Shown piece after piece: positions 38,970 through 46,952 of a stretch of 49,460 bases of DNA (the stretch's first letter is position 1; each line of letters starts with the position of its first letter). The position numbers and the translations under genes are program-made. Origin of the DNA: Marinosulfonomonas sp. Its GTDB lineage: Bacteria > Pseudomonadota > Alphaproteobacteria > Rhodobacterales > Rhodobacteraceae. Location of the stretch: positions 1-49,460 of the forward strand of contig JALSRG010000111.1 in NCBI GenBank assembly GCA_026984915.1, given 5' to 3'. Under the pieces are notes generated by a model that was given only the letters and a program-made list of their open reading frames with translations, was not told the origin of the DNA and made no database searches.

Positions 38970-40454
38970 TTATTTTCCGCGACGGGCGTCAAAGCTTTTT
39001 GCGATGAAATCGGGCATGTGGTCGCCCATTCCCATTGGCCGGTCATTTCGTCCGGCGTGCTGGTTGCGTCCGCGTTCCGCATTTTTCGCGCGGCCTTTTC
39101 CGCTGTCTTTGCGCGCACCTGTTTCACGCATATCTTTGCGGGACTGTGCCACGCCTTCGGCGCTTTTGCCGGGTTTGTGCGGCTGGGTATCCTCACCCGT
39201 ATCGTTCTTGGGTTTTCTGTTGCGCCCGCCGCGGCTCCGCGATCGCGCGGGTTTTTCGGTGCTTTCCGTTTCCGGGGCTTCGTCTGCCGCCGGTTGGGGG
39301 GCAGATTGTAACGGATTATCAACAACCGGGATTTTCGTTTCGACCAGCCGTTCTATGGCATCGAGGTTCTTTTCGTCCTGCGGGGCGCAGATCATCAGGG
39401 TGACGCCGGATTTTCCGGCGCGTCCGGTTCGGCCGATACGGTGGACGTAATCCTCGGCGTGGCCCGGAACGTCAAAATTCAGCACATGGCTGACGTTTGG
39501 AATGTCCAGCCCGCGCGCGGCTACGTCCGAGGCCACCAGAAAGCGGATGCTGCCATCTCGAAAGCCCTGCAAAACCTGCATGCGCTTGCTCTGGTCCAGA
39601 TCACCGTGAATGGGCTCGGCATTCAGGCCGTGCTTTTTCAGCGATTTGGCGACAATGTCCACATCGGATTTGCGGTTGCAGAAAATGATGGCGTTCGTGC
39701 ATTTTTCGCCTTCGCTTTCGATCAGGGCGCGCAGCAGGGCACGTTTTTCCTTGGCGGCCCGATCGCGGCGTGACGGGCGGAATTTGACCACGCCCTGGGT
39801 GATGTTTTCACCGGTGGAGGCGGCGCGTGCCACCTCGACCTTGGCCGGGTTGCTGAGGAATGTATTGGTGATCCGCTCGATTTCCGGCGCCATTGTCGCG
39901 CTGAAAAACAGGGTCTGGCGGGTGAAGGGGGTGAGGCTGAAAATCCGCTCGATATCGGGAATGAACCCCATGTCCAGCATCCGGTCGGCCTCATCCACCA
40001 CCATGATCTGAACCCCGGTCAGCAGCAGTTTGCCGCGCTCAAAATGGTCGAGAAGGCGCCCCGGTGTGGCGATCAGCACATCAACACCCCGGTCAATCAG
40101 CCGGTCCTGTTCCTTGAAGCTGACGCCGCCGATCAGCAGGGCCTTGGTCAGCTTGGTATATTTGGCATAGATGTCAAAGTTTTCGGCGACCTGTGCGGCC
40201 AGCTCGCGCGTTGGGCACAACACCAGCGAGCGTGGCATACGCGCGCGTGCGCGCCCTTTTGATAGCAAGGTGATGACGGGCAGGGTAAAAGCCGCCGTCT
40301 TGCCGGTGCCGGTCTGGGCGATGCCCAGAACGTCGCGCCCTTCCAGGGCTGGTGGAATCGCTCCGGCCTGAATGGGGGTCGGGGTTTCATAGCCGGCTTC
40401 TTCAACCGCTTTCAGGACCTTCGGGTCCAGATTCAAGTCTGCAAATTTTATCAT
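38970..40454 (-). CDS. DEAD-box ATP-dependent RNA helicase (RhlE/CsdA-like)
   Basis: Remodels structured RNA, for example in ribosome assembly or with the RNA-decay machinery. The 494 residues contain the Q-motif YETPTPIQ at 22-29, Walker A AQTGTGKT at 46-53, PTRELAAQV, TPGRLLD, DEAD, SAT, and HRIGRTGRAG in the second RecA domain. The C-terminal ~115 residues are low-complexity and basic (RSRSRGGRNRK), as in RNA-binding tails. The ATG is followed by the typical MIKFADLNLDPKVLKAV. It faces RNase J across a shared terminator. RhlE-type is the closest match by N-terminus, but the subtype is not certain. Confidence 0.9.
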   Translation of the reverse strand: MIKFADLNLDPKVLKAVEEAGYETPTPIQAGAIPPALEGRDVLGIAQTGTGKTAAFTLPVITLLSKGRARARMPRSLVLCPTRELAAQVAENFDIYAKYTKLTKALLIGGVSFKEQDRLIDRGVDVLIATPGRLLDHFERGKLLLTGVQIMVVDEADRMLDMGFIPDIERIFSLTPFTRQTLFFSATMAPEIERITNTFLSNPAKVEVARAASTGENITQGVVKFRPSRRDRAAKEKRALLRALIESEGEKCTNAIIFCNRKSDVDIVAKSLKKHGLNAEPIHGDLDQSKRMQVLQGFRDGSIRFLVASDVAARGLDIPNVSHVLNFDVPGHAEDYVHRIGRTGRAGKSGVTLMICAPQDEKNLDAIERLVETKIPVVDNPLQSAPQPAADEAPETESTEKPARSRSRGGRNRKPKNDTGEDTQPHKPGKSAEGVAQSRKDMRETGARKDSGKGRAKNAERGRNQHAGRNDRPMGMGDHMPDFIAKSFDARRGK

Positions 40455-40611
40455 ATGGTTCCGTGTGTTACGGCATTTCGTTTTGCCGCAGAGTCACGCG
40501 GCGCTGCATCCGGATTGATGCATTTCCAATATTCAGTGGTCTTACGCCTTTCCTGACCAGAGTCAACCAAAGCCGGGGTTTTCACTGATTTTACGCATGT
40601 TTATGATGATT

Positions 40612-41373
40612 TTAGCGCGCAGAATGGGCCTGCTCACCCGGCATGGGGTGATCAACCCAGTTCAACTGGTGGTAGTCAAACCCGGTTTCGATTGTCGGTT
40701 TGACGATGCGAAAATAGGGGGACAGATCAAAATCGCGTGGTGCAAACAGCGAATGATGACGGATCTGAAGGATCTCTTCGCGGCAGTCCTCGGGGCAGTC
40801 GTCGGCCAGTTGTGGCAGGATCGGATAGCGTACGCTCTGAAAGGCCTCGGCAATCAGGGTTGAACAGATTGCCCGGGTCGGATCCCCCGAGCCAAGCGCC
40901 AGCAACCGGCGCCGGAAACGTTGTGGAACCGGTGGATTGGGCAGCAGATAGCGCAGCAGGTCAAAGACGTTGCGCAGATCATATTGTTTGCCAATGCTGC
41001 TGCACATGTAATCAATGACGGTTTTGCAGTCGTCATCACTCAGCCCGACCGGGCGGCAGATACGCGTATTGAGCGCGGCGTATTTATCAATCGAAACCGC
41101 CTGAACCCCGAATTCGAGATCGGCCTCGATCAGTTCGCCGCCAAAGGTTTTCCCACCGACAAAAAACGCTGAATGTGACCATGTCGAATGGGTCAGGTAT
41201 TTGATGGCCGAGGAGATGCGCGAATTGCCTTCGACCAGCAAAACATCGCCGGGCCGCAGGTTTGCGCGTAACTGTTCGGGGGAAATGACAGCAAAGGGCA
41301 CGTAATTGCTGCTCTGCTTTTCCAGAAAATGGGCCAGTCTGCGGCCCATGGCTGCTTTGACCCGGTTCAGCAT
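40612..41373 (-). CDS. YiiX/YebB-like NlpC/P60-superfamily hydrolase (permuted papain fold)
   Basis: A 253-residue cytoplasmic or membrane-attached protein without a signal peptide. RPGDVLLVEGNSRISSAIKYLTHSTWSHSAFFVG has the permuted-family order: the catalytic His first (H67 in TWSHSAF) and the Cys later (C170 in RAICSTLIAEAF). Such proteins are annotated as lipid-linked or peptidoglycan-related hydrolases, and some members are thought to act on lipids. The first in-frame ATG (41379) overlaps the ribosome site. The ATG at 41373 has AAGGA five bases upstream and is used here. A candidate promoter (TTTACC, 18 bases, TATGCT) lies in the gap behind it. Confidence 0.8.
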   Translation of the reverse strand: MLNRVKAAMGRRLAHFLEKQSSNYVPFAVISPEQLRANLRPGDVLLVEGNSRISSAIKYLTHSTWSHSAFFVGGKTFGGELIEADLEFGVQAVSIDKYAALNTRICRPVGLSDDDCKTVIDYMCSSIGKQYDLRNVFDLLRYLLPNPPVPQRFRRRLLALGSGDPTRAICSTLIAEAFQSVRYPILPQLADDCPEDCREEILQIRHHSLFAPRDFDLSPYFRIVKPTIETGFDYHQLNWVDHPMPGEQAHSAR

Positions 41374-41450
41374 CTGCATCCTTTTATTGCCAGTCTACCG
41401 TTGCCGGCAGCATAGCAGGATTACCGCAGATTGGTAAATTCACCTTGGTG

Positions 41451-42965
41451 TCAGAATTGTTCCAGTATTTTGCGGGCGTCTTTGGCAAAATCTGCCTCTG
41501 GATCCAGTGTCAGGGCACGTTCGAGGGCGGCACGGGCCGAGGTCTGGTTACCCAACACCGAAAGAACCTTGCCCAGCCGATAGGCCACATGCGCATTCTC
41601 CGGCTCTTTTTCGGTCAGTTGCGCAAAGATGCGCACAGCCCCCTGCAGGTCTCCGTTTCTGAAGCTTGCCCAGCCCAGTGTATCCTGCACCGCACCAACA
41701 TCCGGGGCAAGTTTGGCCGCCTTGCCGGCCAGTGAAACCGCACGCGCCGGGTCTTTGTCGCTCAGCAGGGCGGCCAGATTGTTGAGAAATATCCAGTTGT
41801 CCGGGGCCAGGGCAACGGCCCGTTCGTATATCTTTATGGCGGCATCCTCATCGCCATTTTTCTGATAAAGCGTGCCCAGCCAATACAGATAGCCGCTGTT
41901 GCTGCCGTCTTTCGCAACCGCTTTTTCCGACAGAACAAGCGCCTTTTCCATATTGCCCAGCCGGAAATTTGCGAGGCTGGACGCATGCAGCAGGGCGGCG
42001 TTGTCCGGGGCGATCTTCAAGCCGGACTCATAGGCGGCAACGGCTTTGCCATATTGCTTTTGCGCGCCATAAAGATTGCCGATCTCAAAGAAAACCTGCG
42101 GGTCTTCCGGAAACTGCTCCCGGGCCTTTTGCAACCATTGCATGGCCTCGGGAAACTGCCTTTTGCCAATGGAAGCCTTGGCCAGTCGGACAAATGCCTC
42201 TGGTGATTTCGCATTCTCCGTCAGTTTTTTCAGAATATCCAGCGCCCTGTTTTCCTGTCCAAGGGCAAGATGCGCGTCGGCCAGCACAATCATCACGGGT
42301 TCCGGTGCATCGGGGCGGACTTCCCAGCGCCCCAGCAGTTTGATTGCGTCGGCCGGGCGGTTTGTTTTCAGATACAGGCGGGCCAGATCCAGCTTGACCC
42401 CGACATATTGCGGCGGTGTGTTGCGTATGCCGGCCTCAAAGTGGCGTATGGCCTGTGCAACATTGCCGCGTGCCTCGGCAAACAGGCCCAGGTTCTGATG
42501 CGCACGCCGGTCATTGCCATCCAGCGACAGGGCCTTGCGAAAACTGGCCTCAGCCGCCTTGAACCGGCCGATCGCCTTTTGCAGCAACCCCAGATTGGTA
42601 TAGGCCGAGGGCCGTTTGTCATCCAGTTCGATCGAGGCGGCAAAGGCTGCAAGGCTTTTGTCTATCTTGCCGGTTTTTGCATAGGCAAGGCCCAGAAGCT
42701 CTTGCAGAACGGCGCTGTTTTCCCCGGCATAAAGGCGGGCGTTCAACAGCGTTATGGCCTTGTCGGACTGGCCACGCTCTATCAGCCCCAGAATTTTGGG
42801 GTAGGGACCGATCAGATCCGGCGCCTCCATTGTCAGTGAATCCGGTGAATCCGGCTCAACCGTTTTTGCATCAGCCACGGATGTGGTCAGACCCAGGGAA
42901 AACAGCAGTATAGTCAGGAATTTTGGCGGCGTTGAAACAAGGGGCGTTGAAACAAAAGGGGGCAT
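41451..42965 (-). CDS. Exported tetratricopeptide-repeat protein next to a VPLPA-CTERM gene
   Basis: A 504-residue protein with a signal peptide (FLTILLFSLGLTTSVADA). The rest is a row of about 12 TPR units, e.g. NLGLLQKAIGRFKAAEASFRKAL and NLAALLSDKDPARAVSLAGKAA (quoted partly), each with W/L-G-Y-A-F-A-P-type spacing. Long exported TPR proteins accompany PEP-CTERM/exosortase systems in other bacteria, and the adjacent gene encodes such a target. The start is ATG at 42965 with GGAG seven bases upstream. A TTG at 42986 would add seven residues. It follows the surface-protein gene but is separated from it by a strong terminator, so expression would depend on read-through or a separate promoter. 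Confidence 0.85.
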   Translation of the reverse strand: MPPFVSTPLVSTPPKFLTILLFSLGLTTSVADAKTVEPDSPDSLTMEAPDLIGPYPKILGLIERGQSDKAITLLNARLYAGENSAVLQELLGLAYAKTGKIDKSLAAFAASIELDDKRPSAYTNLGLLQKAIGRFKAAEASFRKALSLDGNDRRAHQNLGLFAEARGNVAQAIRHFEAGIRNTPPQYVGVKLDLARLYLKTNRPADAIKLLGRWEVRPDAPEPVMIVLADAHLALGQENRALDILKKLTENAKSPEAFVRLAKASIGKRQFPEAMQWLQKAREQFPEDPQVFFEIGNLYGAQKQYGKAVAAYESGLKIAPDNAALLHASSLANFRLGNMEKALVLSEKAVAKDGSNSGYLYWLGTLYQKNGDEDAAIKIYERAVALAPDNWIFLNNLAALLSDKDPARAVSLAGKAAKLAPDVGAVQDTLGWASFRNGDLQGAVRIFAQLTEKEPENAHVAYRLGKVLSVLGNQTSARAALERALTLDPEADFAKDARKILEQF

Positions 42966-43008
42966 GGTCTGGCTCCATATGCGCAAGACGTATTAAAAAC
43001 CTTTATCC

Positions 43009-43044
43009 AAAAAAAAGGAAGGGGGGCATTGCCTCCCCCCTTCC
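43009..43044 (-). terminator. Intrinsic terminator after the VPLPA-CTERM vWA gene
   Basis: On the minus strand GGAAGGGGGG pairs with CCCCCCTTCC (plus coordinates 43035-43044 and 43017-43026) over an eight-base loop and is followed by eight Ts (43016-43009). This is the best textbook terminator in the window, and it sits between the vWA gene and the TPR gene. Confidence 0.92.
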
Positions 43045-43065
43045 GGAACTCATGTCAGCATTTGC

Positions 43066-44115
43066 TTACTTCTTGCGGCGACGCAGGAAGGCTCCGCTGC
43101 CCAGCAGGGCGCCAAGCAGCAGCGGCAAAGAGGCCGGCAGCGGCACAGGGGCCGGCCCGCCGCCCGTGACGACAAAGCTGTCTTTTTCCGTGGCGACGAT
43201 GCCGCCATCAACCAGCGCGTTGATGCCGAAGTCACAGGAGCCTACCGAGGTTCCGGTGAAGGTGACATCAAAAGTAAAATCATGGCTGTTTTCGCGGGTG
43301 AAGTCACCATTATAGCTGGTTGGATCCGTCGAAACGCTGACGCAATCCGCACCGGCAGTCACACCCAGTGAAACAGTGCTGTAGGATGCAAAAGTTGCGT
43401 CAATGGCCGCAAGGATTGATGCGGTTACCGCGCCGGTACCTGCGCCCAGATTACCCAAGGTGCCGCCGGTTGCCGCGGTAATGGCCGTGGCCTGACCTGT
43501 GCTGTCAAGACTGCCAGCATCCAGTGCGTGTACGGTGATGTTTTCACCCGTCAGCGCTGCGATGGCATCGGCCTGGGTTACGCCCATGCTCGGGTCATGC
43601 CCCGGAGCATCACCGAACCAGACCACAATACGTGTGGATCCGGCGCGCCAGTCGATGCCTGTGGCAACCTGCTCAAGCCCGTAAAGGTTTGCTTCCGGGA
43701 AATCCCCGCCACCGCTCGCGCTCCAGGTGTTGATCGCGGTCTGAACATCGGCTTGAGTCGAGGTGAGATCGGTCAGTTCACGGTAAGTGAAGCTATCTGA
43801 TGTGTCGCGATAGCCGCCCACGCCCCAGGTTACATCACCCAGACCGGCTGTGCTGGACAGAATGCTGGCCGCAGCGTTCCTGACATCGGCGATCTCGCCG
43901 CCCATGGAGCCGGTTTCATCGGCCAGGAACACGATATCCACCAGTGCCGAAGTTGGAGAGCCGGCACTTACGGTCACTGTTTTCTGGATGGTTACGGATT
44001 CTCCGAGTGCAAGCGTGTCTGAATAGGTCAGCGGATCAATGGAGTCGGCGCTTGCAGCCCCGACGGACAGCGCAAGGAACGGAACGCTCCACAACGCTAG
44101 TGCTTTGGTTTTCAT
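43066..44115 (-). CDS. VPLPA-CTERM sorted surface protein with von Willebrand factor A domain
   Basis: A 349-residue secreted protein. The signal peptide is residues 1-23 (MKTKALALWSVPFLALSVGA and on). A vWA domain follows with the metal site D66-x-T68-x-S70 (DETGSM), then VVWFGDAPGHDPSMG and TGENITVHALDAGSL, which fit the later metal-site loops. The C-terminal 26 residues are a sorting tail: VPLPASLPLLL at the start, a hydrophobic stretch and RRRKK at the end, the VPLPA-CTERM type cleaved by an exosortase. No exosortase is in the window. The frame opens at 44154, but the ATG at 44115 has GAGGGG nine bases upstream and begins the signal peptide. It is probably displayed on the surface and binds a ligand through the metal. 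Confidence 0.9.
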   Translation of the reverse strand: MKTKALALWSVPFLALSVGAASADSIDPLTYSDTLALGESVTIQKTVTVSAGSPTSALVDIVFLADETGSMGGEIADVRNAAASILSSTAGLGDVTWGVGGYRDTSDSFTYRELTDLTSTQADVQTAINTWSASGGGDFPEANLYGLEQVATGIDWRAGSTRIVVWFGDAPGHDPSMGVTQADAIAALTGENITVHALDAGSLDSTGQATAITAATGGTLGNLGAGTGAVTASILAAIDATFASYSTVSLGVTAGADCVSVSTDPTSYNGDFTRENSHDFTFDVTFTGTSVGSCDFGINALVDGGIVATEKDSFVVTGGGPAPVPLPASLPLLLGALLGSGAFLRRRKK

Positions 44116-44318
44116 TGTTATATACCCCTCACTTAAAAAAAAGGCGCCTCGCAACTGGCCGAAAATAAACCAACGCTATACACCAACTTAAAAACAAGCA
44201 GCAAGCAGCAAGGCAAAAATCGTAAGACTATATTAACCATTTTTCATCAAAACAGCAACAGTTAACACGGTATGGAATACCCTATCCCGGAAACGGATTG
44301 TTTCCGAACCTGGCGATT
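44116..44318. promoter_or_regulatory. AT-rich promoter region of the vWA gene, with a hairpin near prfC end
   Basis: AT-rich compared with its surroundings. On the minus strand TTGCTG, 18 bases, TATAGC is a candidate promoter about 50 bases before the vWA start, and a GGCGCC followed by T8 lies in the leader. The TTGCTGC unit is repeated. At 44288-44306 CGGAAAC pairs with GTTTCCG over GGATT, 12 bases from the prfC stop, but without a T-run. Confidence 0.4.
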
Positions 44319-45926
44319 TCACACCTGCATTTCCTTGGTTGCGGACAGTTTCAACTCGGGATGATCACGTTCGATCCTGTCGATATCCCATTGCAGACGG
44401 GTCAGATATACGATGTCGCCGTCGTTGTCATGGGCGATATGCCCCTTGTTGGCATCAACAAATATGTCCATCGCCGGCTCGGGGCCGCTGACCCAGCGGG
44501 CCGAGGTGAACTGGCTGGGCTCAAACCGGACCGGCAGGCCGTATTCCAGTTCTATCCGGCTGGCGAGCACCTCAAATTGCAGCGCCCCGACCACGCCGAC
44601 GATATAACCTGACCCGATCATCGGTTTGAACACCTTGGCGGCGCCTTCCTCGGCAAATTGCATCAGCGCCTTGTCCAGATGCTTGGCCTTCATCGGATCA
44701 AGCGCGCGCACGGTTTGCAGCAGTTCGGGCGCGAATGAGGGAATGCCGGTGACGCGCAGCGCCTCGCCCTCGGTCAGGGTGTCACCGATGCGCAATTGCC
44801 CGTGGTTTGGAATGCCGATGATGTCGCCGGCCCAGGCCTCTTCGGCCAGTTCCCGGTCCGAGGCCAGAAACAGCACCGGATTGCTGACCGCCATCGGTTT
44901 CTTGCTGCGCACATGCATCAGTTTCATGCCGCGTTTGAAATGGCCCGACGCCAGACGAAGAAAGGCGACCCGGTCGCGGTGTTTCGGATCCATGTTGGCC
45001 TGCACCTTGAACACGAACCCCGTAACGTTCTTTTCATCCGGGGAAATCTGGCGTGGTGTGGCCTGTTGCGGCTGGGGCGCGGGGCCGAATTGCGCGATAC
45101 CATCCATCAGTTCGCGTACGCCAAAGCTGTTGATGGCCGAGCCGAACCAGATCGGCGTCAATGTGCCGTCAAGCAGCGCCTGACGGTCGAGCGGCGGCAA
45201 CAGTTCGCGCACCATCTCGATTTCTTCCAGCAGTTGTTCCAGCGCCTCGGCAGACACATGTTCGGCCAGTTTCGGATCATCCAGGCCGTTGATTTCGATG
45301 CTTTGCGCCACCCTGTTGCGATCGGCGCGGTCCATCAGTTCCAGCCGGTCGTGCAGCAGATCATAACAGCCGACAAAATCGCGCCCACGGCCGATCGGCC
45401 AACTGGCCGGGGTGACGTCAATGGCCAGATTTTCCTGAATTTCATCAATGATATCAAAGGTATCCCGGCTGTCGCGGTCCATCTTGTTGCAGAAGGTCAG
45501 GATCGGAAGATCACGCAGGCGGCAGACCTCGAACAGTTTCTGCGTCTGGCTCTCCACGCCCTTGGCGCCGTCAATCACCATGATTGCCGCGTCAACCGCC
45601 GTCAGGGTGCGGTAGGTGTCTTCGGAAAAATCCGAGTGGCCGGGCGTGTCCACCAGATTGAAGCGGCAGCCGTCAAAATCAAAGGACATGGCCGAGGCGG
45701 AAACGGAAATGCCGCGCTCCTGCTCCATCTTCATGTAATCCGAACGGGTCCGGCGTGCCTCGCCCTTGGCACGCACCTGTCCGGCCATCTGGATTGCACC
45801 GCCATACAGCAGAAATTTTTCCGTCAGTGTGGTTTTGCCGGCATCCGGATGCGAGATGATCGCAAAGGTCCGGCGGCGGGCGATTTCGGCGGGCAGGTCG
45901 GGGGAATTTGAGGCGCGGTCCAGCAT
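44319..45926 (-). CDS. prfC: Peptide chain release factor 3
   Basis: GTPase that recycles RF1/RF2 from the ribosome after termination. The 535 residues contain SHPDAGKTTLTEKFLLYGGA (P-loop) near 24-42, then KMEQERGISVSASAM (switch I/RF3 signature), DTPGHSDFSEDTYR (G3), and NKMDRDSRD (G4). Domain II and III sequences follow to the C-terminus. Met at 45926 (MLDRASNSPD) is chosen as the start, and Met at 45935 would add three residues. The open frame continues far upstream, but without a ribosome site. It is divergent from the SDR gene. Confidence 0.94.
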   Translation of the reverse strand: MLDRASNSPDLPAEIARRRTFAIISHPDAGKTTLTEKFLLYGGAIQMAGQVRAKGEARRTRSDYMKMEQERGISVSASAMSFDFDGCRFNLVDTPGHSDFSEDTYRTLTAVDAAIMVIDGAKGVESQTQKLFEVCRLRDLPILTFCNKMDRDSRDTFDIIDEIQENLAIDVTPASWPIGRGRDFVGCYDLLHDRLELMDRADRNRVAQSIEINGLDDPKLAEHVSAEALEQLLEEIEMVRELLPPLDRQALLDGTLTPIWFGSAINSFGVRELMDGIAQFGPAPQPQQATPRQISPDEKNVTGFVFKVQANMDPKHRDRVAFLRLASGHFKRGMKLMHVRSKKPMAVSNPVLFLASDRELAEEAWAGDIIGIPNHGQLRIGDTLTEGEALRVTGIPSFAPELLQTVRALDPMKAKHLDKALMQFAEEGAAKVFKPMIGSGYIVGVVGALQFEVLASRIELEYGLPVRFEPSQFTSARWVSGPEPAMDIFVDANKGHIAHDNDGDIVYLTRLQWDIDRIERDHPELKLSATKEMQV

Positions 45927-46021
45927 GGGCTGCATATAGCGGGGCCGGTGGGCGGTTGCAATGACTGGCTGAACGGTTAGGCTCGGGTCACCCTGAACCG
46001 CCGGAACGAAAGGAACGGAAC

Positions 46022-46801
46022 ATGGATCTTGGGATAGCCGGGAAACGCGCGCTGGTTTGTGCGTCCTCAAAAGGGCTGGGGCTGGGCTGTGCCCGGGCTT
46101 TGGCCGGTGAAGGTGTCGATCTGGTGATGAATGCCCGCACCCCCGGCCCGCTGGAGGAGGCGGCCGCAACCATTCGGGCAGAGTTCGGCGTGGCGGTCGA
46201 GACGGTCGCGGCCGACATCACCAGCCAGGACGGGCGTGCCGGGGTTCTGGATGTGGCGAAAGGCGCCGACATTCTGGTTACCAATGCCGGCGGGCCGCCG
46301 CCGGGAATGTGGTCGGACTGGTCGCGCGACGATTTCATAAAGGCGCTGGACGCCAATATGCTGACGCCGATCGCACTGATGACGGCGCTGCTGCCGCAGA
46401 TGATGCAAAAGGGCTGGGGCAGGGTGGTGAATATCACCTCGGTTTCGGTCAAGGCGCCGATCGCCGTTCTGGGGCTGTCCAATTCGGCGCGGGCCGGGCT
46501 GACCGGCTATGTCGCCGGCACCGCGCGGCAGGTTGCGCCAATGGGGGTCACCATCAACAATCTGCTGCCGGGTATTCACGCCACCGACCGCGCCGATGCG
46601 CTGGATCGCGCGGTTTGTGAGGCCGAGGGCATCAGCATGGAGGAGGCGCGGGCCCGGCGGGCAGAAACCATTCCGGCGCGGCGTTACGGGTTGCCGGCGG
46701 AATTCGGGGCGACCTGTGCCTTTCTGTGTTCACAGCACGCCGGGTTTATCGTCGGGCAAAACATCCTGCTGGATGGCGGCGCAACCAACACAACGCTTTA
46801 A
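46022..46801 (+). CDS. Short-chain dehydrogenase/reductase family protein lacking the YxxxK dyad
   Basis: Rossmann-fold SDR-type protein, 259 residues. The nucleotide loop is CASSKGLGLGCA at 13-24, and TNAGGPPPG is near 88-95. Ser140 (NITS) is present, but the catalytic Tyr and Lys are absent: residues 153-157 read SNSAR where YxxxK is expected. The C-terminal LLDGGATN is standard. I recall a FabG-like subfamily with this substitution whose activity is unclear, so it may bind cofactor without classic SDR catalysis, or use a different mechanism. AAAGGAACGGAAC precedes the ATG. It is divergent from prfC and upstream of the TrkH gene. Confidence 0.85.
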   Translation: MDLGIAGKRALVCASSKGLGLGCARALAGEGVDLVMNARTPGPLEEAAATIRAEFGVAVETVAADITSQDGRAGVLDVAKGADILVTNAGGPPPGMWSDWSRDDFIKALDANMLTPIALMTALLPQMMQKGWGRVVNITSVSVKAPIAVLGLSNSARAGLTGYVAGTARQVAPMGVTINNLLPGIHATDRADALDRAVCEAEGISMEEARARRAETIPARRYGLPAEFGATCAFLCSQHAGFIVGQNILLDGGATNTTL

Positions 46802-46952
46802 CCGGCTTGGCCCGCGCCAGGCCGGCTGTCGGCCACGGCTCGCAGGGCCGCAGCGGTGCGCCATTGTCCCGTTGCAGGGCCAATCTGCGCATTGACCAGG
46901 CCGCCTGCAGGCGCAATATAGAATTCCGGGAACAAAGCATGGTGCCTGTTGA
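46802..46952 (+). promoter_or_regulatory. Upstream region of the TrkH gene with 12-base palindrome
   Basis: TTGACC at 46893-46898 is a good -35. TATAGA lies 19 bases on, or AATATA 17 bases on, as a possible -10. The perfect palindrome CGCCTGCAGGCG (46902-46913) fills the spacer and could be an operator. No convincing terminator for the SDR gene was seen. Confidence 0.4.

Noticed and set aside
44288-44306. Terminator for prfC at the CGGAAAC/GTTTCCG hairpin
   Set aside because: No T-run on the minus strand after the stem. Described only as a hairpin.
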